64,000 nucleotides of DNA from G965198795 sp965198795. GTDB lineage: Bacteria > Pseudomonadota > Alphaproteobacteria > Rhodospirillales > Casp-alpha2. The notes below the pieces were generated by a model. It was not told where the DNA came from. It saw nothing but the letters and a program-made list of their open reading frames with translations, and made no database searches. Each line of letters starts with the position of its first letter. Position 1 is the stretch's first letter. Position numbers and translations under genes: made by a program. Positions 33,246 to 41,622 of this stretch are shown in pieces. Where the stretch lies: the NCBI GenBank assembly GCA_965198795.1, contig OZ240674.1, positions 1,364,001 through 1,428,000 on the forward strand, in the 5' to 3' direction.

Positions 33246-34473
33246 TCTCTATAATTGACGCCAGGGCGTCTAAGGTTGCATCTATTTCACGCAGCGAATT
33301 GTAATGGCAGACGGAAATGCGCACGACGTCCGCGACGCCCGCCGCTTTCAACGCCGGACCATCAAAGGCGTCGGCGATCCGGCGATGGGTTCTGATCCGT
33401 TGAGCATTCAATTTCGCCACCACGTCCGCGCTGTCCATGCCCCGAACATTGAACGACAGCGTTCCCTCCCGATCCATCAGGTTATCGCCGCCCAACACTG
33501 TCACCCCGAGCATCCGCAGCAACCCGCCACGGTGCTCCGGGCCGTGCAGTAAACGATGCATCAAGGCCCGTTCATGCCTGGCGGCGGCGTCCATGGCCTC
33601 GATGATCAAGGTCCGGTCATTATCTGATCGCGTGAACCGCCCGCCCAACCAGCGCAGGTACGTATGAACGTCCGACTGAACGCAAACAGCGCCGGGATCG
33701 CGCTGCCCCAGACCCCAATGGTCGGAAGGGCGCCCAAGAACCTTGTCATGCGGAATATCCTTGACACGGTCTGCGATCCACCCCACCCCCACGCCCTGGC
33801 AGGAAAACGCCTTATAGGGCGCGAAGACATAGGCGTCAACGTCATACGCCGCCACATTAATGGCGCCGTGGGGAGCGTGCTGAACGCCGTCGCACACGAT
33901 GAAACAATCAGGAGCGGCGGCCCGGACGGCTTTGACAATCCCGGCCAAGTCAACACGCAGCCCCGTGACGTTCGAGGTGTGCGCCACGGTGCAGAGCGCC
34001 GTATCCGGCGTTACGGCGGCGGCGTAATCTTCCGGCGTCACGAGACCGGCCGCCCCATCGGCGGAAACCTCCGTCCAAACCCTGCCCAATTTCCCCGCCC
34101 AATAAGCGGCCGCGTCCCGGCTCGCCACATGCTCCAGCCCCGATGAAACAACGTCTCCCCTTTCCGTCTGCTCCAGGAGCGTTCGGATCAAGCGGAACAG
34201 CACATCCGTCGCGGTCAAGCCGAAGACCAAACGCCCTTGCCCGCCGCTGCCCAGATAGAGGTGAATATGATTCACCGCGCAATCGACGCGATCCGCCAGA
34301 TAACGCGCCGCCGGATTGGCGCGTCCCGTCGCGTCCGGATAGGCCATCAGCGCGCTCCGGCTATCGATGACGCTCTTCAAGGTGAGCGATCCGCCCCCGC
34401 TGTCCAAAAAAATCCTATCGCCGGTAATGGGATCACTTTCGACTTGCGAAAATTGCTCCCTGATCTCGTTCAT
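33238..34473 (-). CDS. Class V aminotransferase, cysteine-desulfurase-like
   Basis: 411 aa from ATG at 34473, chosen for AAGGAAAG five bases upstream and because homologues start near NEIREQF. An alternative ATG at 34578 overlaps the rhodanese stop (ATGA) and would add 35 residues including DHMDHMDH. PLP-binding lysine is in YVFAPYKAFSCQGVG; the cofactor aspartate is in IVCDGVQHAPHGA; VSSGLEHVASRDAA and HTSNVTGLRVDL are typical class V blocks. No mobile-loop cysteine of SufS or NifS is obvious, so it may remove nitrogen, selenium or sulfur from a substrate other than cysteine. Flanked by rhodanese and IPMDH-type genes. Confidence 0.83.
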   Translation of the reverse strand: MNEIREQFSQVESDPITGDRIFLDSGGGSLTLKSVIDSRSALMAYPDATGRANPAARYLADRVDCAVNHIHLYLGSGGQGRLVFGLTATDVLFRLIRTLLEQTERGDVVSSGLEHVASRDAAAYWAGKLGRVWTEVSADGAAGLVTPEDYAAAVTPDTALCTVAHTSNVTGLRVDLAGIVKAVRAAAPDCFIVCDGVQHAPHGAINVAAYDVDAYVFAPYKAFSCQGVGVGWIADRVKDIPHDKVLGRPSDHWGLGQRDPGAVCVQSDVHTYLRWLGGRFTRSDNDRTLIIEAMDAAARHERALMHRLLHGPEHRGGLLRMLGVTVLGGDNLMDREGTLSFNVRGMDSADVVAKLNAQRIRTHRRIADAFDGPALKAAGVADVVRISVCHYNSLREIDATLDALASIIENA

Positions 34474-34574
34474 CAACTTTCCTTCGAACGGACTTTCGAA
34501 CGGGCCTTCCGACGTATCAGTTACGTGGTCCATATGGTCCATGTGATCCGTCTCATACTCATCACCCTGACTTG

Positions 34575-36206
34575 TCATCCTGGGGGAAACGTGCGGAACC
34601 GGGTGGTCCCGTCGCGCTTGATCTGATGAACCAGATCCACTTCCCAACTCAGATATTGCTTCATGGCGCCTTCCCTGTTGTCGTCGAGATCGTAGGGCCG
34701 GCGCCATTTATCGATGGGCTCATCAAGCGCGTCCTCAAATCCCGCCGTCATGGCGAACCCCGCGCTTTCCCAGGCCGCTGTCCCGCCGTTCAACAGCCTG
34801 ACCAGTCGTCCGGCGCCGGCGAGGTCCGCCGCCGAAAGCCGCGCCAGTACGCCGTCCGGCGACGTCAAAACAATCGGTTTCGCGGGATCGAGCTCCTTGA
34901 GGTTACCGGACAGATTGGCCCGGATGGCGAAGCGCGCGCCGGGAATATGCCCAGCCCGATGAGTGAGACTGTCGGCCAAGTCGATCAGAGTGACGGTGCC
35001 GTCGTCCAGGGCCTCCTTCAGCGCTGGCGCGGTTATCCCGTCAACAGGCGCGCCGGACAAACCAAGCACTCCCGGTTTGTAAGGACCGCTCAGCCTTCTT
35101 GGCGCGCCCTCCAGGTCCGCCAACACATAAACGCCGTCCCAACCCATCTGGATCATCCAACTGGCCGTCATGGTGGCGCGGACCCCGTCGTCATCCAGCA
35201 GAACAAGACGCGCGTTTTGAACCGCCACATAGTGGTCCCAGGCTTGAACCAACTGGCCGCCGGGCGCGTTGCGCGACCCTTCCGCGCGGCTCTCCTGGAA
35301 TTCTTCCGGACTCCGCACGTCGAGAAGATAAGTCGTGCGGCTCACGTCCGCCCGCCAATCGGAGACCTCTTCCCATGTCGTCATCCGCACGCCGAAACGG
35401 CGGCGCACCCGTTCGGCGGCTTCCTTGGCTCGCCGGCGTCCCCTGGCCGTAAGGGCGCGCGGACGGCGGGTCTGTCCGTGCTCCAACCGAAAACCGGCCA
35501 AATGCCAACCCATGGTCCCGTCCTTCAAAGCGACGACCTTGTTGGGGACTCCGGCGTTGATCAGGGACTGCGCGCCAATGATGCTGCGGGTCCGGCCGGC
35601 GCAGTTGACCACCACCGTCGTCTCCGGATCGGGCGCCATATCGAACACCCGATGCACCAATTCCGCGCCCGGCACATCTATACCGCCTGGTATGTTCATC
35701 ACCTGGTATTCGGCCATGGGGCGGCTATCGAGAATAACCATGTTCTCGCCCGCCGTCTTCATGGCGTTCAGTTCCGGCGCGTCAATGCGCGGCGTGCCGC
35801 AAGTGTGCTCGATAAACTCGCCAAACGCCTTTGACGGCACATTGACGCCGGAGAAGGCTTCATAACCGGCTGTCCGCCAGGCGGCCATGCCGCCTTCCAG
35901 ATAGCGGACGTCCGCATAGCCAAGAGCATTCAAACGCCGGGCCGCCGCCGCGGCCAGGTGCTGGTCGGAGAGTCCGGCGCTGATCAGAATGACCGGCACG
36001 TCGCGCCTGGGCGCCATATCGCCGATGCGCAACTCCAGCGTGCTGAGCGGCGCCGGCACGGCGAACAGCATATGGTCCCGGCCAAAGACGCCCTCTTCAC
36101 GCAAGTCCAGAACCGCGACCTCACCCGACGCCAGAAAGCAGGCGCGGACTTCCGATGCGCTCATGGCCAGGGCGTCAACGGCGGCGGGGCGGTTTTCGGA
36201 CGACAT
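34575..36206 (-). CDS. Four-repeat rhodanese-domain protein
   Basis: 543 aa made of four rhodanese-like repeats: about 20-115, 130-245, 280-385 and 410-500. Each has the DxRxxxE or equivalent strand (LDLREEGVFG, LDSRPMAEYQ, LDVRSPEEFQ, IDLADSLTHR). Only the second carries an active-loop cysteine (C202 in VVVNCAGRTRS); the loops of the others read ISAGLSDQ, LDDDGVRA and TSPDGVLA. So one repeat may move sulfur as a persulfide while three are structural or binding modules. No signal peptide. Next to a desulfurase-like enzyme, it suggests a sulfur-transfer branch in this operon. Start ATG at 36206 with an upstream AAAAAGACAG-type leader. Confidence 0.85.
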   Translation of the reverse strand: MSSENRPAAVDALAMSASEVRACFLASGEVAVLDLREEGVFGRDHMLFAVPAPLSTLELRIGDMAPRRDVPVILISAGLSDQHLAAAAARRLNALGYADVRYLEGGMAAWRTAGYEAFSGVNVPSKAFGEFIEHTCGTPRIDAPELNAMKTAGENMVILDSRPMAEYQVMNIPGGIDVPGAELVHRVFDMAPDPETTVVVNCAGRTRSIIGAQSLINAGVPNKVVALKDGTMGWHLAGFRLEHGQTRRPRALTARGRRRAKEAAERVRRRFGVRMTTWEEVSDWRADVSRTTYLLDVRSPEEFQESRAEGSRNAPGGQLVQAWDHYVAVQNARLVLLDDDGVRATMTASWMIQMGWDGVYVLADLEGAPRRLSGPYKPGVLGLSGAPVDGITAPALKEALDDGTVTLIDLADSLTHRAGHIPGARFAIRANLSGNLKELDPAKPIVLTSPDGVLARLSAADLAGAGRLVRLLNGGTAAWESAGFAMTAGFEDALDEPIDKWRRPYDLDDNREGAMKQYLSWEVDLVHQIKRDGTTRFRTFPPG

Positions 36207-36318
36207 TCTGTCTTTTTAGGACTATCGGTTGTCCGGGCACAATCGATATCAGCAACCTCATGCGCGGGAATGAACAGCCAGACGCCGAAAAAGAGAGACC
36301 GCCCCGGGAACTCGCCCG

Positions 36319-36804
36319 TTACGCCTTGGCGAAACGCTTCTTCAAATGCCCCATCAGCCCGCCGTTTCTCACCATCTCCATCAAATGATCCGGCAGGGGA
36401 TGGGTTTGATAGGTTTTTCCCCGGGTTTCATTGGAAATCCGTCCGGTCGTCAGATCGATGGCGAGGGCGTCGCCCATTTCGATGTCGTCCGACTCGGGCA
36501 ACACCAAGGCGGGCAGACCGAGGTTGAAACAGTTGCGGTAAAAAATGCGGGCGAAACTTTTCGCCAAGACGGCTTCAATCCCCAGAAGTTTCAGGAACAA
36601 GGGCGCATATTCCCTGGACGACCCGATCCCTAAATTATCGGTCGCAACGAAGACGTCGCCCTGTTGGACGGCACGGGCAAAGTCCGGGTCGAGGGCCCGC
36701 AGGCATTGAAAGCGCCCCTCGTCCGGGTCTGGGCGCATATAGGCATCGACCGGCGCCAATTGGTCCGTGTCGATGTTGGCGCCGTATTTCCATGCGCGTC
36801 CCAT
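36319..36804 (-). CDS. LeuD-type dehydratase small subunit (swivelling domain)
   Basis: 161 aa from ATG at 36804, chosen because AGGGA lies seven bases upstream; an in-frame ATG at 36819 is the alternative. The aconitase-superfamily swivel motif is NIDTDQLAPVDAYM, with DNLGIGSSREYAPL and KSFARIFYRNCFNLGLPAL, all typical of isopropylmalate/dimethylmalate isomerase small subunits. It pairs with the large subunit at 37271-38539 to isomerise or hydrate a branched hydroxy-dicarboxylic acid. A gap of about 450 bases separates it from the large-subunit gene, unusually long. The rhodanese gene follows downstream. Confidence 0.87.
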   Translation of the reverse strand: MGRAWKYGANIDTDQLAPVDAYMRPDPDEGRFQCLRALDPDFARAVQQGDVFVATDNLGIGSSREYAPLFLKLLGIEAVLAKSFARIFYRNCFNLGLPALVLPESDDIEMGDALAIDLTTGRISNETRGKTYQTHPLPDHLMEMVRNGGLMGHLKKRFAKA

Positions 36805-36819
36805 AATCGTTTCCCTCAT

Positions 36820-37239
36820 CTGATCACCTTGATTGCCGGAAAGCCGCGCCGGAGATTGCTCCAAACCTTGTCTACGGAAGATGTTAACAGAGATGACGCG
36901 GCGGCGGCTTTGAGACAGTCCCTTCCGCCTCGCGGCGCGCCTCTTCACGACGCTCCGCGATCAAGTCATCGACCACATCGGGCGGTGGACGTCCGGCAAA
37001 ACGTCCTCGCGAACAAAACGCCGCAACTTTGCGATTCTTGCCGGAACCGCTCCGGCTTGTCTTCCTTCCAGGCCGGAGGAGGATATTACGGCCTGGGCAA
37101 TTCCAAACAAACCTGATCCGAGAGGGCCCCGCCCTCCTCCGCCGCCCTCACCCGGAGTTTTCGATGCAGGCCGGGCGGCGCGTCTCCGACTAAAATGCTG
37201 GCCATGCCGGTCACTCAACACTGCTGGCTTAAGCTTCTG
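36820..37239. other. 450-base gap between dehydratase subunit genes
   Basis: No gene supported on either strand. The stretch separates subunit genes that are normally adjacent, so it may be the relic of a lost gene or hold a promoter for the small-subunit half of the cluster. The only structure noted is an inverted repeat at its far end (37240-37271). Confidence 0.4.
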
Positions 37240-37271
37240 ATTTGACGTCAAGGATATGATATACGTCAAAT
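37240..37271. promoter_or_regulatory. Nine-bp inverted repeat after the dehydratase large-subunit gene
   Basis: ATTTGACGT (37240-37248) and ACGTCAAAT (37263-37271) are perfect inverted arms with a 14-base AT-rich spacer, touching the stop codon of the large-subunit gene. It could be an operator for a promoter serving the downstream genes or a weak terminator; no T run is present. Confidence 0.45.
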
Positions 37272-38539
37272 TAAAGAAACTCCCTGGGGTCGGCGATCTC
37301 GCCAGCCGCGGCCGACGCCGCGACGGTGAAGGGAGACGCGAGATAGAGCCGCGACGTCTTGTGTCCCGCCCGCCCAACGAAGTTTCGGTTGGTTGACGAG
37401 ACGCCAACGGCGTTCTCGGCCAGCCCGGCGGGTCCAAGCCCGATACAACCGCCGCAGCCGGGCGGCAAAATGACCGCGCCAGCCTCTTCCAGAGTCTTCA
37501 GCGTGCCGTCCGCCGCCGCCCGCTCGCGCATTCGAAGCGTTGCAGGCGCGACATGGAACGTCGTTCCGCTGGCCACCTTGCGTCCTTTCATGACGGCCGC
37601 CGCCATATGAAGGTCCTCCAGTTTCGCGCCCGTGCAAGCCCCAATGTACGCCTGATCCAGCCGGACGCCCGCGTGCCGGTCAACGGAGGCCGAGTTTTCC
37701 GGACTATGAGGCGCGGCGACCTGGGGGGCGAGGGCCGCTCCATCGACCACCTCCACCCGCGCGTATTGGGCGTTTGCGTCCGATTGCCATGTCCCCAGGT
37801 CAATGTCCTCTTCCGCGACGCCCCAGGCCGCCAGCGCATCGCGCGTCGTCTCGTCAGGCGCGACGATACCGGTCTTGCCGCCCAGTTCGGCGGCCATGTT
37901 GGTCAGCACCATGCGCTCCTGAAGGGACATCGCGGTCACGCCGTCGCCCGCATATTCTATGGCTTGATAGTTGAACCCCATAATGCCGACGCGGGCGCAG
38001 AGGCTCAGAACGACGTCCTTCGCCGCCACGCCGGCGGCCAACCGCCCCGTCACCTCGACGCGAACCGTTTCCGGCGCCCGCACCCAGATTTCACCGGTCG
38101 CCAGAACGCCGGTCATTTCCGTCGCGCCGACGCCCACCATGAATGCGCCCACCGCGCCGCCCGTGGTGGAATGGCTGTCCGCGCCGACGCAAAACATACC
38201 GGGCCTCAAAAAGCCTCTCTCTGGCAACACAACGTGACAAATCCCCTGTTCCTTCAGATAATTCCTGACGCCATGCGCTTTGGTCCATTCATCGCTGAAG
38301 CGCTGTATCTCGATAGCGTTTTCGTCAGATAAATTTACATAATGGTCCGTGACGACAACATATCTGTCCGGGTCCCAGACGGGCACGCCCAACTCATCCA
38401 GCTTCCTGCCCGACGCGCGCGGGCCGGAGGAGTCGTGCGCCATCGCAAGATCGACGGAGCACGTCACGATCTCGCCGGGCGTGACGCTATTCACGCCGGC
38501 GGCTTTCGCGATGATTTTGTCCGATAAGGTCTGGGGCAT
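37271..38539 (-). CDS. LeuC-type aconitase-family dehydratase large subunit
   Basis: 422 aa from ATG at 38539, chosen for the AAGGTGATC before it and because homologues begin at TLSDKIIAKAAG. The [4Fe-4S] ligands are recognised: cysteine in YIGACTGAKLEDL and the CxxC pair in LPPGCGGCIGLGP. The substrate loop FCVGADSHSTTGGAVGAFMVGVGATEM is clear. Together with the small subunit it should move or remove a hydroxyl on a branched dicarboxylic acid (isopropylmalate-, homoaconitate- or 2,3-dimethylmalate-type). The absence of leuA nearby and the presence of C-C lyases argue for a catabolic role, not leucine synthesis. It follows the isomerase-family gene on the same strand. Confidence 0.88.
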   Translation of the reverse strand: MPQTLSDKIIAKAAGVNSVTPGEIVTCSVDLAMAHDSSGPRASGRKLDELGVPVWDPDRYVVVTDHYVNLSDENAIEIQRFSDEWTKAHGVRNYLKEQGICHVVLPERGFLRPGMFCVGADSHSTTGGAVGAFMVGVGATEMTGVLATGEIWVRAPETVRVEVTGRLAAGVAAKDVVLSLCARVGIMGFNYQAIEYAGDGVTAMSLQERMVLTNMAAELGGKTGIVAPDETTRDALAAWGVAEEDIDLGTWQSDANAQYARVEVVDGAALAPQVAAPHSPENSASVDRHAGVRLDQAYIGACTGAKLEDLHMAAAVMKGRKVASGTTFHVAPATLRMRERAAADGTLKTLEEAGAVILPPGCGGCIGLGPAGLAENAVGVSSTNRNFVGRAGHKTSRLYLASPFTVAASAAAGEIADPREFL

Positions 38540-38625
38540 GTTTAGATCACCTTCTCGTCCCGCAAGGCGGCCGGGCCGCCGCCGGAAAACCCCGGTCCCC
38601 GAAGCACGGCGCCCGTATCCGCCCC

Positions 38626-39420
38626 TCACCAGCCGAACTGTTCCATCCAGGCGAGCGACGCCTTTGTCGATCCCGGCTCCCGCGGGTTGCGCGCACGGTA
38701 TTCCAACCCGACATGGCCGTCATAACCCAGTCTTTCGACCAACGAGAAGACATAGGATAGACTCTGTTCGCCCTCGTCCGGCGGCGCGCGCCCGGGCAAA
38801 CCGGCGATCTGCACGTGACGGACATGGGGGAAAGCCTCGGTCAGATAGTGCGTGACGTAGCCTTCCATCATCTGCGCGTTGTGGAAATCATACTGAATGC
38901 CGATGTTATCAGACCCCACGGCCTTGATCACGGCGATGGCCTCATCCGTCCGGTTCAGCAGATAGCCCGCGCGCTCGAAAGTATTGATGGGCTCGATCAG
39001 AACCTGAAAGCCCCGCGCCCTTGCTTCCGCCGCGACCCAGTCGAGGTTGCCCGCATACGTCTCGAACGCGGCCTCGCGCGGCGTGTCACCGGGAATAATC
39101 CCGGCCAACACGTGGATGAACGTAACGTTCAAGGTTTCCGCGTAATGAAAACTCCGATCCATGGCGCGCTTGAAGTCGTCCTCTCGTCCGGGCAAGGCCG
39201 AAAGTCCGTACTCTCCGGCGCCGCCGTCGCCCGGGGCCCCGTTAAACATCAGAAACCGGACCCCGGCGTCCCGGCACGCCGCCGCGAGGTCGTCCGCCGC
39301 CGCCTCATAGGGCAACGGACACTCCAGAACATCGAACCCCAAACTTTTCGCGAGCCCGGGGCGTTCCAGCATGGGAACCTCCAAACCGAGCCAGCCGATG
39401 TTGAAGGCAAATTTCAGCAC
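38626..39420 (-). CDS. Hydroxypyruvate isomerase family TIM-barrel protein
   Basis: 264 aa. The AP-endonuclease-2-like barrel with metal ligands: glutamate in FQVLIEPINTFERAGY, aspartate-histidine in GIQYDFHNAQMMEGY, histidine-glutamine in VRHVQIAGLPGRAPPDEGEQSL and glutamate in GHVGLEYRARN. The family interconverts hydroxypyruvate and tartronate semialdehyde or isomerises small sugars. Starts MLKFAFNIGWLGLEVP with no leader. It lies between the PEP-mutase-family lyase (100 bases upstream) and the dehydratase large subunit (about 90 bases downstream), consistent with one operon. Confidence 0.87.
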   Translation of the reverse strand: MLKFAFNIGWLGLEVPMLERPGLAKSLGFDVLECPLPYEAAADDLAAACRDAGVRFLMFNGAPGDGGAGEYGLSALPGREDDFKRAMDRSFHYAETLNVTFIHVLAGIIPGDTPREAAFETYAGNLDWVAAEARARGFQVLIEPINTFERAGYLLNRTDEAIAVIKAVGSDNIGIQYDFHNAQMMEGYVTHYLTEAFPHVRHVQIAGLPGRAPPDEGEQSLSYVFSLVERLGYDGHVGLEYRARNPREPGSTKASLAWMEQFGW

Positions 39421-39520
39421 TGCCTAGAACGCCTCATCGTCCACCTCGCCGGTGCGAATTCGAACAGCGGAATTGAGGCCGTAAACGAAAATCTCGCCAT
39501 CTCCGATAAAGCCCCCGCCT

Positions 39521-40405
39521 TCAAAAAGAAGTTAAATTATCTGACGGGTTGTCCGCGTATTTCTTCTCCGCCTCGTAGTACGCCGGGAAGCCTACGATGT
39601 CCTGCAAATGCAGGAACGCGGCCTTGCCGTCCTCGTCCGCCTCGCCCGCTTTCAGCCGGTCCAGAATGGTTTCCATTCCCTGAATCGCCGCCAACATCAG
39701 AGCCGCCGGCCATACTCCGATCTTGTAGCCAAGGGCTTCCAATTCGGCGGGCGGCAGGAACGGCGTCGCGCCCTGCTCGACCATGTTGGCCATTTTCGGT
39801 CCGTCCACTTCATCGCAATAGCGCTTCATTTCATCGACCGACTTGGGCGCTTCCAGGAAAGTGACGTCAACGCCGATATCCCGGAAGGCGCGGCACCGGT
39901 CAATGGCTTCATCCAGGCCATCCGTGGCGTTCGCGTCCGTCCGCGCCATGATCAGTATGTCGGCGCCGGCGTCACGCGCGTCACAGGCCGCCCGGATGCG
40001 GGAAAACGCCTCGCCGCGGCTGACGACCTGTTTGCCGCGGGTGTGGCCGCAGCGCTTGGGCGCCGCCTGATCCTCGATCATCACACAAGCCGCGCCTGCT
40101 TGGGCGTACCCCTCAACCGTACGCTTGACGTTCATGGCGTTGCCATATCCCGTATCTCCGTCGCCGATCATGGGAATACCGGTTGACGCGGCGATGCTCG
40201 CCGCCTGATCCCGCATTTCCGCATACGAAATCAACCCCGTGTCCGGCAATCCGATACGCGACGCGGAGACCATGAAGCCGCTCATGAACGTAAGTTCGAA
40301 CCCGGCGCGCTCCGCCAGCATTCCCGACATACAGTCATAAACGCCGGGCGCGACCCGAATACCCGGACGGGCCAGTAAATCGCGAAGGGCGTCCGTCGCC
40401 GTCAT
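39521..40405 (-). CDS. Isocitrate lyase/PEP mutase family C-C lyase
   Basis: 294 aa, size of methylisocitrate, dimethylmalate and oxaloacetate-type lyases. The magnesium loop is MIGDGDTGYGNAMNV, the acidic ligands are in VMIEDQAAPKRCGH and the catalytic cysteine is the C of KRCGH, which distinguishes lyases from PEP mutase. The later RTDANATDGLDEAIDRCRAF is typical. The reaction would be retro-Claisen cleavage of a 2-hydroxy (di)carboxylic acid to pyruvate or glyoxylate and a second acid. First gene of the seven-gene minus-strand run, so its product presumably works on an intermediate of that pathway. Confidence 0.88.
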   Translation of the reverse strand: MTATDALRDLLARPGIRVAPGVYDCMSGMLAERAGFELTFMSGFMVSASRIGLPDTGLISYAEMRDQAASIAASTGIPMIGDGDTGYGNAMNVKRTVEGYAQAGAACVMIEDQAAPKRCGHTRGKQVVSRGEAFSRIRAACDARDAGADILIMARTDANATDGLDEAIDRCRAFRDIGVDVTFLEAPKSVDEMKRYCDEVDGPKMANMVEQGATPFLPPAELEALGYKIGVWPAALMLAAIQGMETILDRLKAGEADEDGKAAFLHLQDIVGFPAYYEAEKKYADNPSDNLTSF

Positions 40406-40568
40406 GATGTCTCTCCACTGGTTTTTGGTTAATGGTTATTGGTTTTATTGTCCACGCCGGCGGCGGCCCCACCAAAAAAACAGCCGATAATCTCTCGCGT
40501 CCGAGATTGGCGGAACATGCCGGGGCCGGCGCACCGCTTGAAACCGGCCCATGACCACTCAGCGTTGA

Positions 40569-41336
40569 TTATTTTCCCTCGAACGTCACCTTCTTTTTGT
40601 TCAAGAATGCATCGACCCCGGCGGCGTAGTCCGCGCTGTCACAAAGACCATAGGTCTCATGGACCTGTTTTTGGTTTAGGCTCTCGCCCCTCGCCAGCCG
40701 ACGCAGCAAGGATTTATTATAGCGGTTGGCGAGAGGCGCGCCCGATGAAACGCGCTTCACGGCGTCTTCCGTCTCGTCCTCCAAATCCTCCAACCGCGCC
40801 AGACGCGAAATGACGCCGCGCCCCAGCGCCTCGTCCGCCTGGATGATGCGCGGATCGAGAAGCAAATCGAGCAGCACGGACGCCGGAATAACCGACAGCG
40901 CCGCCGCCATTTCTGGATAGGCGAGGGCGTGTCCCAGCTTATTGATGGGAAAGCCGAAGCGCGCCTCGTCGGACGCAATGCGGATGTCGCAGACGCAGGC
41001 GATCTCGAGTCCGCCCCCCGTGCACGCGCCCCGGATCATGGCGATCGTCGGATGCCTCAGGTTGGCCAGAGCCTCCAGCGCCTCTTGAACGACGCGGCCA
41101 TACGCCGCCGCCTGCTCGGCGCTTGAGCGCTTCTCGGGAAACTCGGAAATATCCGCGCCGGCGGCGAAATGATCCCCCCGGCCCGTCACCACGACACAGC
41201 GGAGCGCCTCGTCGGCGTCCAGTTCCCCGGCGATTTCGCCCAGCCGTCCCCAGTCCTCCAGGTCGAGCGCGTTACGGCGCTCCGGCGCGTCCAAGGTGAT
41301 CAGGGCGAGCGCGCCGTCTCTTTCCAGGCGGATCAT
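40569..41336 (-). CDS. Enoyl-CoA hydratase/isomerase family protein
   Basis: 255 aa. Oxyanion-hole strand DHFAAGADISEFPE and helix GACTGGGLEIACVCDIRIASDEARF with the first catalytic glutamate kept (GGGLE); the second position lies in FPINKLGHALAYP, where no equivalent glutamate is obvious, so activity is not certain. The N-terminus begins MIRLERDGALALITLDAPERRNAL as usual. It lies three bases after a 32-codon frame with a strong ribosome site and is 163 bases upstream of the seven-gene cluster on the same strand. Confidence 0.87.
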   Translation of the reverse strand: MIRLERDGALALITLDAPERRNALDLEDWGRLGEIAGELDADEALRCVVVTGRGDHFAAGADISEFPEKRSSAEQAAAYGRVVQEALEALANLRHPTIAMIRGACTGGGLEIACVCDIRIASDEARFGFPINKLGHALAYPEMAAALSVIPASVLLDLLLDPRIIQADEALGRGVISRLARLEDLEDETEDAVKRVSSGAPLANRYNKSLLRRLARGESLNQKQVHETYGLCDSADYAAGVDAFLNKKKVTFEGK

Positions 41337-41339
41337 GTC

Positions 41340-41438
41340 CTAATCCCCGTTCAAAACGCGAACCGTCCCGCCCCTGATCTGGGCGGCGATATCCTCAACA
41401 ACATTATGACGATCATCCAAGGTGGCGGCTTTGGTCAT
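41340..41438 (-). CDS. Short open frame with strong ribosome site before enoyl-CoA hydratase
   Basis: 32 aa: MTKAATLDDRHNVVEDIAAQ then IRGGTVRVLNGD. AGGAAAGAACGA lies directly before the ATG, stronger than the site of the downstream enoyl-CoA hydratase, whose ATG follows the stop by three bases. It could be a leader peptide for translational coupling or the N-terminal stub of a truncated gene. No family recognised. Confidence 0.4.
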   Translation of the reverse strand: MTKAATLDDRHNVVEDIAAQIRGGTVRVLNGD

Positions 41439-41622
41439 TCGTTCTTTCCTTCCTCAAACTTCTTGTCATCCCCCGCGCCGCCCGTTCGGATTTCAGGCGG
41501 ACGCTGCGGAAAACGCCGCCCGGGGTGACCTTTGTCATAAACCACAAGTGTGCTCTTGCCTTTCCCGATAGGTACGCCGTTAACTGGGGCGACTCAAGAG
41601 ATGAACCGGGAGGAGATCGATT

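Noticed and set aside
36319..38539. Plain leucine biosynthesis leuCD
   Set aside because: Not excluded, but the split subunits, absence of leuA and company of C-C lyases and sulfur enzymes make it less likely; no symbol was assigned.
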